The notes: generated from the letters alone by a model not told the origin. Counted from the stretch's first letter, positions 35,783-48,631 are shown. The stretch: 64,000 nucleotides of DNA from Gammaproteobacteria bacterium (GCA_018828125.1 JAHJWB010000023.1:353532-417531); one strand, 5' to 3'. A program made the numbers and translations.

Positions 35783-37339
35783 ATGCGCCCCCACATGAAG
35801 GACACAGGCGCTCCTGCCCCTTCCTCGGCCCGCCCCATCGACATCGCGCTGCTCATCAGCGTCTTCGTCGTGGCCGCCTGCGGCCTGCTGTACGAACTGG
35901 CCGCCGGGGCGCTCGCGTCCTATGTGCTGGGCGACTCGGTGCTGCAGTTCAGCACCATCATCGGCACCTATCTATTTGCCATGGGCGTGGGCTCGTGGCT
36001 GTCGCGCTACTTCGAGCGGCAACTGCCCGCGCACTTTCTGCGCATCGAACTGCTGGTGGCGCTGATCGGCGGGGCGCTGCCTGCCACGCTGTTTCTGGCC
36101 AACGCATACACGCCGGGCGCGTTCCGGTTTCTGCTGTACGGCATGGTGTTCATGGTGGGCACGCTGGTGGGGCTGGAGATTCCGCTGGTCATGCGCATCC
36201 TCAAGCGCAACGTGGTGCTCAAGGACCTGGTCTCGCAGGTGCTCACGTTTGACTACCTGGGCGCGCTCGCGGTGTCGATGGCGTTTCCGCTGCTGCTGGT
36301 GCCGCACCTCGGGCTCATACGCACGGGGCTGTTGTTTGGGGTGATGAACGCTGCCGTGGCGCTGTGGGCGGTGTGGCTGTTCCGGCACGAGCTGCGGCGG
36401 CTGAAGGCGCACCTGGCAGCCTGTGTGATGGTGCTGGGCCTGTTGCTGGCCGGCCTGGCGGGTGCCGAGCACATCACCAGTTTTGCCGAAGACAAGTTTT
36501 ACCAGGACCGCATCGTGTTCAGCACCGCGTCGTCCTACCAGCGCATCGTGGTCACCCAGGGCCGCGCGGGGCACCGTTTGTATCTCAATGGCAACCTGCA
36601 GTTTGCGCAGGCGGACGAGTACCGCTACCACGAGGCCCTGGTGCACCCTGCCATGGCTGCGCACGGCCGGCCGAAGCGCGTGGCGGTGCTGGGCGGTGGC
36701 GATGGCATGGCCGTGCGCGAAATTCTCAAATACCCGTCTGTGGAATCCGTCACGCTGGTGGAACTCGACCCGGCCATGACCCGAATCTTCAGTGACAACC
36801 CAACGCTCGCCGCGCTCAATGCCCACGCTCTGCAGAATTACAAGGTCAACATCGTCAACACCGATGCGTTTGGCTGGCTTCAAGAGGCCACCGACACGTT
36901 TGACGTCATCGTGGTGGACTTCCCGGACCCCACCAACTTCTCCATCGGAAAGCTTTACACCAACAGTTTCTATGCGTTGCTGGACAGGCGCCTGGCCGCC
37001 AGCGGCTATGCCGTCGTGCAGACCACTTCCCCGCTCGTGGCGCGCAACAGCTTCTGGACCGTGGTGCAAACCATCGAGTCCGTGGGGCTGAATACAGCGC
37101 CGTACCACGCTCACGTGCCCAGCTTTGGCGAATGGGGCTTTGTGATCGCAAGCCGCAGGCCGTGGCGCCTGCCGGATTCACTGCCTGCGGACCTGCGGTT
37201 CCTGGGCGCTGGTACGCTGCCCCTGCTGTTTGATTTTCCTTTGGACATGGCGCGGGTGCCGGGCGAGGTGAACCGGCTGTCCAATCAGGCTCTGGTACAC
37301 ACCTACGAACGCGAATGGGGCAAGGTCGCGGCGCACTGA
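35783..37339 (+). CDS. Membrane-fused polyamine aminopropyltransferase (spermidine-synthase-like)
   Basis: 518 residues. The N-terminal 225 residues form about seven membrane helices (IDIALLISVFVVAACGLLYE onward). The C-terminal half is a spermidine-synthase fold: VFSTASSYQRIVVTQ, LYLNGNLQFAQADEYRYHEA, the decarboxy-SAM-binding VAVLGGGDGMAVREILKYP, VTLVELDPAM, and the catalytic acidic loop VVDFPDPTNFSIGKLYT. Soluble spermidine synthases are about 290 residues, so the membrane part is an additional module that may act as transporter or anchor. Product and acceptor are unknown. A downstream ATP-grasp (glutathionylspermidine-synthase-like) gene and speD, often seen with such clusters, are absent from the window. 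Confidence 0.9.
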   Translation: MRPHMKDTGAPAPSSARPIDIALLISVFVVAACGLLYELAAGALASYVLGDSVLQFSTIIGTYLFAMGVGSWLSRYFERQLPAHFLRIELLVALIGGALPATLFLANAYTPGAFRFLLYGMVFMVGTLVGLEIPLVMRILKRNVVLKDLVSQVLTFDYLGALAVSMAFPLLLVPHLGLIRTGLLFGVMNAAVALWAVWLFRHELRRLKAHLAACVMVLGLLLAGLAGAEHITSFAEDKFYQDRIVFSTASSYQRIVVTQGRAGHRLYLNGNLQFAQADEYRYHEALVHPAMAAHGRPKRVAVLGGGDGMAVREILKYPSVESVTLVELDPAMTRIFSDNPTLAALNAHALQNYKVNIVNTDAFGWLQEATDTFDVIVVDFPDPTNFSIGKLYTNSFYALLDRRLAASGYAVVQTTSPLVARNSFWTVVQTIESVGLNTAPYHAHVPSFGEWGFVIASRRPWRLPDSLPADLRFLGAGTLPLLFDFPLDMARVPGEVNRLSNQALVHTYEREWGKVAAH

Positions 37340-37492
37340 CGCAGCGGTCGGGCCCGCTGGTTATCGGTGTACCGCATGCCGCATGCGCTGTGCAAACCCT
37401 GTCCCTGCGCTATGCCATGGCGCGGCAGCCTGGGGTGTCGATCCACAATCGGATACAACATCGCCATGACCTGATCGCCGCAGCCGAATCTC

Positions 37493-41238
<3,746 letters not shown>

Positions 41239-41242
<4 letters not shown>

Positions 41243-42231
41243 ACACCGCACCCGATACGCGGCCCCGGTTGCTGCTGGTGGACGACGAACCGACCAACCT
41301 GCAGGTGCTGCGCCATATCCTGCAGGCAGACTACCGGCTGCTCTTTGCCACCGATGGCCAGCGCGCCCTGCAGGTGGCGCGCGAGCAGCAGCCCGCGCTG
41401 ATCTTGCTGGATGTGATGATGCCCCAGCTCGACGGTTACGCGGTGTGCAGCGCCCTCAAGGCGGACGCGGCAACGGCGTCCATCCCCGTGATCTTCATCA
41501 CGGCATTGACAGACAGCCAGGACGAGACCGCCGGGTTTGAGGCGGGTGCGGTCGACTACATCACCAAGCCCGTCAGCCCGCCAGTGGTGCGCGCGCGGGT
41601 GCGCACCCATCTGTCGCTGGTCCGCATGGACGAGCTGCGCGAGTCGCGCCTGCAAATCGTGCAGCGGCTGGGGCGCGCGGCGGAATACAAGGACAATGAA
41701 ACCGGCATGCATGTCATCCGCATGAGCCACTTTGCGCAGGTGCTGGCGTTGGCCGCGGGTTGCAGCCCGGCCTGGGCCGAAGACCTGCTCAACGCCGCAC
41801 CCATGCACGATGTGGGCAAAATTGGCATCCCCGATGCCGTGCTGCGCAAGCCCGGCCCGCTCGACGCCGAGGAGTGGGTCACCATGCGCCGCCACCCCGA
41901 GATCGGCGCCGAGATCATTGGCGAGCACCCGGCGGGCGTGTTGCAGCTGGCCCGCGAAATCGCCCTCACGCACCATGAGAAATGGAACGGCACCGGCTAC
42001 CCCCGGGGTCTCGCTGGGGACGCCATTCCGTTGTCGGCGCGCATCGTGGCCATTGCCGATGTGTTTGATGCCCTCACCACCCGCCGCCCCTACAAAGAGC
42101 CTTGGCCTGTGCAAGATGCGCTGGACCATATTGCGGCGCAGTCCGGCCAGCATTTCGACCCGGACCTGGTGGTGCTGTTTGCGCCGCTGTTGCCGCAGTT
42201 GCTGGATATTCGCGCCCGGTGGGCCGACTGA
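41239..42231 (+). CDS. Response regulator with HD-GYP phosphodiesterase domain (RpfG-like)
   Basis: 330 residues from ATG 41239. The receiver domain (residues 7-125) has acidic residues LVDDEP, phospho-acceptor Asp58 in ILLDVMMPQLDG and Lys in YITKPVSP. The HD-GYP domain follows: HDVGKIGIPDAVL (His190-Asp191), ALTHHEKWNGTGYPRGLAG with the GYP motif, and IVAIADVFDALTTRRPYK. Such proteins degrade cyclic di-GMP to GMP or pGpG when phosphorylated. Translational coupling to the hybrid kinase makes the kinase's Hpt domain its likely phosphodonor. Confidence 0.94.
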
Positions 42232-42279
42232 GCCTGTGAAGCCTGTCAATTGCTGAAAATTGCGGAACCCTTGGACACA

Positions 42280-43986
42280 ATGCCCCCCATAACCCTGCAG
42301 CGCCGCCACTTCGTGACCGGGGCCGCTGCCCTGGCGACCACCCTGCTGCTGGGGGGCTGCCAGCGCCCCGCCCCGGCGCTTGCGGGCGGCTTCACGGGCA
42401 TCGACATCGCGCGGGGCCACCAGCTGCGCGACCTCCTCAAAACCGGCACCCTGCCCGAGCCGACTGTGGTGCGCCGCGCGCAGGTCCTCATTGCTGGCGG
42501 TGGCGTGGCGGGGCTGGCGGCAGCCCGGTCGCTGCGGCTTGCGGGTGTGGAAGACTTTGCGCTGCTGGAGCTGGAAGACACGCCGGGCGGCAACAGCCGA
42601 GGGGGGGCGGTCAACGGCATCCCCTGCCCGCTGGGCGCCCACTACCTGCCGGTGCCGGGCGACGATGCGCGCGAGGTGCAGGACCTGTTGGAAGAACTGG
42701 GCCTGCGCCGCCGCGTGGCCGGGCGCTGGCAATATGACGAACGCCACCTGTGCCACAGCCCGCAGGAGCGCCTGTTTTTCAATGGCGAATGGCAAGAGGG
42801 CCTGCTGCCGGTACAGGGCGTGGGCGACGCCACGCAGGACCAGTACCGCCGTTTTGCGCGGGCGGTAGAGCGAGAGACCCAGGCGGCGCGGTTTGCCATG
42901 CCTGCGCTCAATCTTTGGGGCTCAAAACAGCCGCTAGCGCTTTCCCATCAAGCGCTGGATGCTATGACTTTTGCTGCGTGGCTGGCGCAAGAAGGGCTGG
43001 ACGATGCCCACCTGCGCTGGTACCTCAACTACTGCTGCCGCGACGACTACGGCGCGGGAGTTGACCGCGTGTCGGCCTGGGCGGGCATCCATTACTTTGC
43101 TAGCCGCCACGGTTTTCACGCGCCGGGCGAAGCGGTGGACGAGGCGCGCGAAAGCGTGCTGACCTGGCCCGAAGGCAATGGCTGGATCACCCATCGTCTG
43201 GCCGAACCCCTTCGCACAGGCGGCCAGCTGCAGACGGCCACCAGCGTGCTGCGCATCACCGAAACCCGCCACGGCGTGGAGGTGGACGCCTTCAACCACG
43301 CCACCGACAGTGTGGAGCGCTGGCAGGCGCCGCGCTGCATCGTGGCGTTGCCGGTGTTTGTGGCGGCGCGCGTGGTGCACAGCCCCCCCGCGTTTCTGAC
43401 CACGGCCGCGCAGCGCCTGCAGTGGGCGCCTTGGCTGGTTGCCAACATCCACATCGACGCCCCGCTGACCGACCGTCCCGGCGCGGCCCCCGCGTGGGAC
43501 AACGTGCTGTACGCCGACCCCACCGCAGGCGGTCTGGGCTACGTCAACGCCGGACACCAGCGGCTGGACCCGCGCGCGGCCATCACCGGCCCTACCGTGC
43601 TCACCTACTACCAGGCACTGGGCGATGTGCCCGATGCCCGTCAGCAGCTGGCCACCACGCCCTGGCAGCAGTGGGCCGACGCCGCCCTGGCCGCGCTGGC
43701 CGTGCCGCACCCCGACCTGCGCCAGCGCGCCATGCGCGTGGACATCACCCGCTACGGCCATGCCATGTCCATCCCCGTGCCGGGCACCCAGCAGTTTTTA
43801 AGTCAAATTGGCCTCCAGCGCTTATCTGGTAAGCGCAAGCTGCTATCAAATGGTGAGCGATCTGCCTGGATACCCACGCCCACCACGGCACGGCTGGCGT
43901 TTGCGCACAGCGACTGGTCGGGCTATTCGGTGTTTGAAGAGGCCTTCACGCGCGGGCACGGCGCGGGGCTGGTAGCTGCGGGCTGA
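42280..43986 (+). CDS. FAD-dependent amine-oxidase-like protein with Tat/lipoprotein leader
   Basis: 568 residues from ATG 42280. The leader has a twin-arginine motif (RRHFVTGAAALATTLLLGGC) ending in a lipobox-like LGGC, so export of the folded flavoprotein and lipid anchoring are likely. The FAD-binding Rossmann motif is QVLIAGGGVAGLAAARSL with the downstream ELEDTPGGNSRGG. The C-terminal FAD contact is HSDWSGYSVFEEAFTRG. Substrate unknown. Two family A repeats are embedded in frame (42924-42972 and 43804-43859), encoding PLALSHQALDAM and QIGLQRLSGKRKLLSNGERS. It heads a tight operon with an L,D-transpeptidase and a MATE gene. Confidence 0.87.
   Translation: MPPITLQRRHFVTGAAALATTLLLGGCQRPAPALAGGFTGIDIARGHQLRDLLKTGTLPEPTVVRRAQVLIAGGGVAGLAAARSLRLAGVEDFALLELEDTPGGNSRGGAVNGIPCPLGAHYLPVPGDDAREVQDLLEELGLRRRVAGRWQYDERHLCHSPQERLFFNGEWQEGLLPVQGVGDATQDQYRRFARAVERETQAARFAMPALNLWGSKQPLALSHQALDAMTFAAWLAQEGLDDAHLRWYLNYCCRDDYGAGVDRVSAWAGIHYFASRHGFHAPGEAVDEARESVLTWPEGNGWITHRLAEPLRTGGQLQTATSVLRITETRHGVEVDAFNHATDSVERWQAPRCIVALPVFVAARVVHSPPAFLTTAAQRLQWAPWLVANIHIDAPLTDRPGAAPAWDNVLYADPTAGGLGYVNAGHQRLDPRAAITGPTVLTYYQALGDVPDARQQLATTPWQQWADAALAALAVPHPDLRQRAMRVDITRYGHAMSIPVPGTQQFLSQIGLQRLSGKRKLLSNGERSAWIPTPTTARLAFAHSDWSGYSVFEEAFTRGHGAGLVAAG
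42924..42972 (+). repeat. Family A palindromic repeat, copy 6, inside the FAD oxidase gene
   Basis: AAAACAGCCGCTAGCGCTTT-CCCATC-AAGCGCTGGATGCTATGACTTTT. The dyad and the trailing GCTATGACTTTT match the intergenic copies. The frame stays open across it. Confidence 0.78.
43804..43859 (+). repeat. Family A palindromic repeat, copy 7, inside the FAD oxidase gene
   Basis: CAAATTGGCCTCCAGCGCTTAT-CTGGTAAGCGCAAGCTGCTATC-AAATGGTGAGCG. It includes both the leader and the trailer of the repeat unit, and the reading frame passes through it. Confidence 0.85.
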
Positions 43987-43992
43987 ACCCAC

Positions 43993-44514
43993 ATGGCGGC
44001 CCCAGAACTGCACATCGACGTGGCGCTGCAGCGGCTCGACATGGTGGTGGACGGGGCCGTTGAGCGCAGCTACGCCATCTCTACTGCGTTGAACGGCGTG
44101 GGCGAGGTCCAAGGCAGTGGTTGCACGCCGCGCGGGCTGCATCGCATCAAGGCCAAGGTGGGCGCAGGTTGCGCACCAGGCACCGTGTTTGTGGGGCGCA
44201 GGGCCACGGGCGAGGTGTATTCACCCGCGCTGGCCGCGCAGCACCCGGGGCGCGATTGGATTCTGAGCCGCATCCTGTGGCTGACCGGCTGCGAGCCCAG
44301 CGTGAACCGGGGCGGCGCGGTGGACACACTGCGCCGCTATATCTATCTCCACGGCTGCCCCGACGGGCTGCCCATGGGCGTGCCCGCCTCGCACGGCTGC
44401 GTGCGCATGACCAATGCCGATGTGATCGACCTGTTTGACCGGGTGGCGGTGGGCACCTGGGTTCACATCGACGGGGCACCCGCACCTTCGCCACGAAAAG
44501 GCGCTGCGCCATGA
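43993..44514 (+). CDS. L,D-transpeptidase (YkuD) family protein without a signal peptide
   Basis: 173 residues. The YkuD catalytic region is complete: YIYLHGCPDGLPMGVPASHGCVRM, with the conserved His, Ser-His-Gly-Cys and Arg. YkuD enzymes make 3-3 crosslinks in peptidoglycan or attach proteins to it in the periplasm. Here the protein starts MAAPELHIDVALQRLDMVVD, which has no export signal, and the previous gene stops only 6 bases earlier. It may act on cytoplasmic or recycled muropeptides, or export may be indirect. It overlaps the MATE start by 4 bases. Confidence 0.88.
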   Translation: MAAPELHIDVALQRLDMVVDGAVERSYAISTALNGVGEVQGSGCTPRGLHRIKAKVGAGCAPGTVFVGRRATGEVYSPALAAQHPGRDWILSRILWLTGCEPSVNRGGAVDTLRRYIYLHGCPDGLPMGVPASHGCVRMTNADVIDLFDRVAVGTWVHIDGAPAPSPRKGAAP

Positions 44515-45911
44515 CGGACCACCAAGCGCCCCACGGCAGCCCGGCGACAGCACCACCCACCGTGCCGCACTCGCTGGACCGCCGCTTCCTCCTCTTCCTG
44601 GGCCCACTGGTGCTCACCAACATCCTGCAGGCGCTCACCGGCACGGTGAACCACATCTACGTGGGGCGGCTGCTGGGCGCGGGCGCGCTGGCGGCGGTGG
44701 CGTCGTTCATGCCGCTGTTCCTGCTGTTCAGCGCGTTTGTGTTTGGCCTGGGCACCGGGGCGTCCATCCTGGTGGGCCAGGCCTGGGGCGCGCGCCACCA
44801 CGTGCGGCTGCACGCGGTGGCGGGCACCACGCTGTGCGCGGGCCTGCTGCTGGGCGTGGTGCTGGCGGCTATCGGGGTGGCGGTGGCGCGGCCCCTGATG
44901 GTGGCGTTGGGCACGCCTGCCGACGTGTTGCCGCAGGCGGTGGCCTACGCGCGGGGAATGATGCTGTTGTTTCCGGTGCTGTTCACCTCCATGCTGACCG
45001 CGGCGCTGCTGCGTGGCACGGGCGACACGGTGACGCCGCTGCGCGCGCTGCTGGTGTCGCTTTCCGCCACGGTGGTGCTGGCGCCGCTGTTCATCCGGGG
45101 CGTGCCCGCCGTAGGCCTGCCCGCGCTGGGCATTCTGGGCGGGGTGTTGGCACTGCTGCTGGCCACGCTGGCATCGCTGGGCTGGACGGCCTGGCACCTG
45201 CGGCGCCGCGCCCATGTGCTGGCCCCCACGCGGGCACTGGCCGCGCATCTGCGGCTGGACGCTGCCTTGCTGCGCACCCTGGTGCGGCTGGGGGTGCCCA
45301 CGGGGCTGTTCTTCATCACCGGCTCGCTGGCCGACCTGGGCCTGCTGAGCCTGGTCAACGCGCACGGCTCGGCGGCCACGGCGGCCTGGGGCGCGGCCAG
45401 CCAGGTCATGTCGTATGTGTTGTTCCCCGCGATGGCCGTGGCCATGGCCGCATCGGTGTTTGCCGCGCAGGCGATTGGCGCGGGCCAGGGCCAGCAGGTC
45501 GTGGCCGTCACGCGCACGGGCATGCGCATGAACCTGCTGCTCACCGGCGGGCTGGCAGTGCTGGTGTTTGTGGCCGCGCCCTGGGTGGTGCGGTTGTTCG
45601 TGGCCGATGCGCGGGTGATCGACATCGCGGGACGCGTGCTGCACATCACGGTGTGGGGCGCCGTGTTTTTTGGGCTGGCCAGCGTGTATTCGGGGGTGAT
45701 GCGCGCCAGCGGCACGGTGCTGGTGCCCACCCTCATTTCACTGGGTTGCCTCGCCTGCCTGATCGTGCCGCTGGGCTGGCTGCTGGGGCGGCACTTTGGC
45801 CTCGTGGCCACCTGGGTGGCCTACCCGGCCACCTACTTGTGCGCGCTGGCGCTGCAGGCGCTGTACTTTCATGGGGTGTGGCGGCGACGGGCGCTGCAGC
45901 GGTTGGTTTGA
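44511..45911 (+). CDS. MATE-family multidrug efflux transporter
   Basis: 466 residues with 12 predicted helices in two homologous halves (LLFLGPLVLTNILQALTGTV; LVRLGVPTGLFFITGSLADL). Conserved MATE features include FVFGLGTGASILVGQAWGAR in the first half and the equivalent VFAAQAIGAGQGQQ in the second. It couples export of a compound to Na+ or H+ uptake in the inner membrane. ATGA overlap with the L,D-transpeptidase gene indicates coupling. The operon context might link it to a cell-wall precursor or an oxidase product, by inference. Confidence 0.92.
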   Translation: MTDHQAPHGSPATAPPTVPHSLDRRFLLFLGPLVLTNILQALTGTVNHIYVGRLLGAGALAAVASFMPLFLLFSAFVFGLGTGASILVGQAWGARHHVRLHAVAGTTLCAGLLLGVVLAAIGVAVARPLMVALGTPADVLPQAVAYARGMMLLFPVLFTSMLTAALLRGTGDTVTPLRALLVSLSATVVLAPLFIRGVPAVGLPALGILGGVLALLLATLASLGWTAWHLRRRAHVLAPTRALAAHLRLDAALLRTLVRLGVPTGLFFITGSLADLGLLSLVNAHGSAATAAWGAASQVMSYVLFPAMAVAMAASVFAAQAIGAGQGQQVVAVTRTGMRMNLLLTGGLAVLVFVAAPWVVRLFVADARVIDIAGRVLHITVWGAVFFGLASVYSGVMRASGTVLVPTLISLGCLACLIVPLGWLLGRHFGLVATWVAYPATYLCALALQALYFHGVWRRRALQRLV

Positions 45912-45930
45912 AATCAATAAAAACATGTAG

Positions 45931-45988
45931 TCAAATACGGCCTCAGCGCTTGTCCATAAAGCGCTGATAGCTATCAAGCTCGGAGCGA
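45931..45988 (+). repeat. Family A palindromic repeat, copy 8
   Basis: TCAAATACGGCCTCAGCGCTT-GTCCAT-AAAGCGCTGATAGCTATCAAGCTCGGAGCG. It lies just after the MATE gene. Confidence 0.88.
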
Positions 45989-46018
45989 AATCGCGCACTG
46001 GCCACGTCCTCGCGTGCA

Positions 46019-46270
46019 TCAGCCGCGCCGCACGTCCACCCACAGACCCACACACAGCGCGAGCCCCACCGCAAACAACATCCAGGTGCGCGAGACCGCG
46101 TAGGGGTAGAACATCAGCGCCACGCCCCACCACCGCGTGCGCCGCTGCTGCGACCGTTTGCCGTGCCAGTACGCGGCCATGCCGATCAGGCCGAACATGA
46201 TGGCACCCGCGATGTAGGCTGGGCTGGGTAGTTCGAGTCCGAGGGATTGCAGTGCAGAAAGAGTGTCCAT
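46019..46270 (-). CDS. Small two-helix membrane protein of unknown function
   Basis: 83 residues from ATG 46268-46270. A hydrophobic segment (PAYIAGAIMFGLIGMAAYWHG), a basic loop (KRSQQRRTRWWG) and a second segment (WMLFAVGLALCVGLWVDVRRG) predict two helices with a cytoplasmic hairpin. I do not recognise a named family. It converges on the MATE gene, with a family A repeat between them. The codon pattern looks native. Confidence 0.65.
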   Translation of the reverse strand: MDTLSALQSLGLELPSPAYIAGAIMFGLIGMAAYWHGKRSQQRRTRWWGVALMFYPYAVSRTWMLFAVGLALCVGLWVDVRRG

Positions 46271-46537
46271 GGGGGGCGGCCTGCCGGTAGGGGTGGGAAT
46301 GTGGGTAGCGTCGGTGTGATTCCGCCCCGCGGCAAAAGGTCCATGCCGAGCTCATGGCATGCTGGCTTCGCGCGGGGGCTGTTACATTCGCCGCCGCGTA
46401 CCCCGCGCCTGATCGGGTGGCTGAATCCGACCTCTGCTTTGGCGCGTACCGGTAGGGGGCATCACAGGCCCACAGACCCCTCGGCATCTCGCTAGCGGGT
46501 AAGCCAACCATCCGCTCAACCCCCAGGTACAAACACC

Positions 46538-48631
46538 ATGAAGGCTGCCCTCCGAATTGTTCCGCGCCCCCGCCCGCTCGTGCTGTGCCTCTTGGTGGCC
46601 CACGGCGCTGCCTGGGCCCAGACCACCCATTTGCCAGAGGTGGAGGTCAGCGGCCCTCGCGACGCCGCCATTGGAGTGGCCGACAGCGCCAGCGAGGGCG
46701 CGGCCGAGCGAGCGTCGTTTCAGTCGCGGCCCAAGCTGCGGCCGGGGGACATCGTGGAGGCGGTGCCTGGTGTGGTGGCCACCCAGCATTCGGGCGATGG
46801 CAAGGCCAACCAGTATTTCCTGCGCGGTTTCAACCTGGACCACGGCACCGACTTTGCTGTCACGGTGGACGGCATGCCGGTCAATATGCCCTCACACGGC
46901 CATGGCCAGGGGTATGCCGACCTGAATTTCCTGATCCCGGACCTGGTGTCCGGCGTGCGCTACCGCAAGGGGCCGTATTTTGCTGACAACGGTGACTTTT
47001 CCCTGGCTGGTACCGCGTCGCTGGACTATATGAGCGTGCTCGACGCGCCCTTTGCCGAGGTCACTTTGGGTGCCAACGGGCTGCGCCGTCTGCTGGCCGC
47101 TGGCTCGCAGACAGTGGATGACCGGACTTGGTTGGGCGCCATCGAACTGGAGGGCAACGACGGCCCTTGGGACGTGCCCGAGCGTCTGCGCAAGATCAAT
47201 GCGGTGGTGCGCTATTCGCAGGGCTCGCCCACTCGCGGCTTCAGTGTCACGGGCATGGCCTACCGCAGCCACTGGAACTCCACCGACCAGATTCCGCAGC
47301 GGCTCATCGAAAGCGGCGAGATCCCGCGGTTTGGCTCGCTCAACCCCACCGATGGCGGCACCACGCGCCGACTGAGTCTGTCGGGAAAATGGTTTGACAA
47401 AGGTCCGCAGGGCCACACACAGATCAGCGCCTATGCCATCGACTACCGGTTCGATCTGTTCTCTGACTTTACGTATTTTTTGAACAACCCCACCGATGGC
47501 GACCAGTTTGAACAAACCGACCGGCGGCGCGTATTCGGTGCGCAGGCCTCGCACAGCCTGACCAATCAGATCGCCGGGCTGGATGGCATCTTGAGCGCGG
47601 GTGTCCAGTGGCGCGGCGACCGCATTGGCGAGGTGGGCCTGTACCAGACCGCGGCGCGCAACCGCCTATCAACCGTGCGCAATGACCGGGTCTCGCAAGA
47701 TCTGCTGTCGATGCATGCGCAGCAGGTGGTGGTGTTCAGCGAGCGCTGGCGCGGCTATGCCGGGCTGCGCGGCGACCTGCTGCGCTATGACGTGCAGGGA
47801 CGTGAGGCAACATACGGCGCCGCCAACAGTGGCCGCGGCGACGACGTGCTTGTCAGCCCCAAGGCTGGCCTGGCCTTTGCGCTGACACCCGCGCACGAGC
47901 TGTACCTCAACGCAGGGCGCGGCTTTCACAGCAACGACGTGCGCGGCGCCACGATCCAGACCGACCCGCAAAGCGGACTCCCAGCGGACCGCGTGCCAGC
48001 ACTGGTACGTGGCAGTGGAGCGGAGATTGGCTGGCGCTTTCAACCCAACCAAGATCTGAGCATCACGGCGGCGCTGTGGCAGCTACAACTCGATTCGGAA
48101 CTGGTGTATGTGGGTGACGCCGGTGCAACCGAGCCCGGCCGCGCGAGCCGCCGGCGTGGCCTTGAGGCCACCCTGCGCTGGAAGGCCAGCCCGCTTTGGC
48201 GCCTGGAAGCCGATGCGGCGGTTTCGCGCGCACGGTACGAGGGGGTGGCGCCCGAGGGGGAGGGTAACTTTGTCGACAACGCCGTGGAGCGCGTCTTTGC
48301 CGCTGGCGCCACCTATGCCCAAGGGCCCTGGACCACGTCGGTGCGTCTGCGTTACCTGGGCCCACGCCCGCTGGACACGCTCAATAGCGTGCGCTCGCGC
48401 GCCAGCACTGTGCTGAATGTTGGTACGCGCTACGCGGTGAACCGTGCGCTCACGCTGGGTGTGGACATGTTCAATCTGGCGGGAAAAAAGGGCAACGATA
48501 TTGAATACTTCTACGCGTCCTGCACCGCGGGCGAGGTCGCGCGCGGAGACTGCGGCAGCGGCATCGAAGGACGCCACGTTCACCCCATGGAACCTCGCAG
48601 CGTGCGCCTGAGTGCCAAGTGGACGTTTTGA
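46538..48631 (+). CDS. TonB-dependent outer-membrane receptor
   Basis: 697 residues from ATG 46538. The signal peptide is MKAALRIVPRPRPLVLCLLV to cleavage after AWA. The mature start TTHLPEVEVSG resembles a TonB box region, then the plug domain (GDIVEAVPGVVATQHSGDGK, QYFLRGFNLDHGTDFAVTVD). A 22-strand barrel ends SVRLSAKWTF with the C-terminal Phe needed for BAM recognition. DHGTDFAVTVDGMPVNMPSH is a recognisable plug element. Substrate unknown. The downstream secreted phytase-like esterase could process a phosphate- or iron-complexed ligand taken up by this receptor, but they may be separate units because a repeat and 370 bases intervene. Confidence 0.92.
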   Translation: MKAALRIVPRPRPLVLCLLVAHGAAWAQTTHLPEVEVSGPRDAAIGVADSASEGAAERASFQSRPKLRPGDIVEAVPGVVATQHSGDGKANQYFLRGFNLDHGTDFAVTVDGMPVNMPSHGHGQGYADLNFLIPDLVSGVRYRKGPYFADNGDFSLAGTASLDYMSVLDAPFAEVTLGANGLRRLLAAGSQTVDDRTWLGAIELEGNDGPWDVPERLRKINAVVRYSQGSPTRGFSVTGMAYRSHWNSTDQIPQRLIESGEIPRFGSLNPTDGGTTRRLSLSGKWFDKGPQGHTQISAYAIDYRFDLFSDFTYFLNNPTDGDQFEQTDRRRVFGAQASHSLTNQIAGLDGILSAGVQWRGDRIGEVGLYQTAARNRLSTVRNDRVSQDLLSMHAQQVVVFSERWRGYAGLRGDLLRYDVQGREATYGAANSGRGDDVLVSPKAGLAFALTPAHELYLNAGRGFHSNDVRGATIQTDPQSGLPADRVPALVRGSGAEIGWRFQPNQDLSITAALWQLQLDSELVYVGDAGATEPGRASRRRGLEATLRWKASPLWRLEADAAVSRARYEGVAPEGEGNFVDNAVERVFAAGATYAQGPWTTSVRLRYLGPRPLDTLNSVRSRASTVLNVGTRYAVNRALTLGVDMFNLAGKKGNDIEYFYASCTAGEVARGDCGSGIEGRHVHPMEPRSVRLSAKWTF

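Noticed and set aside
33808..35856. A 682-codon minus-strand frame opposite the DUF4178 and DUF350 genes
   Set aside because: It crosses a family B repeat and an intergenic gap and is antisense to zinc-ribbon and membrane proteins with clear motifs.
46271..46537. Possible riboswitch upstream of the TonB receptor
   Set aside because: No cobalamin-box or thiamine-box consensus could be found, and no convincing multi-stem core was visible by eye.
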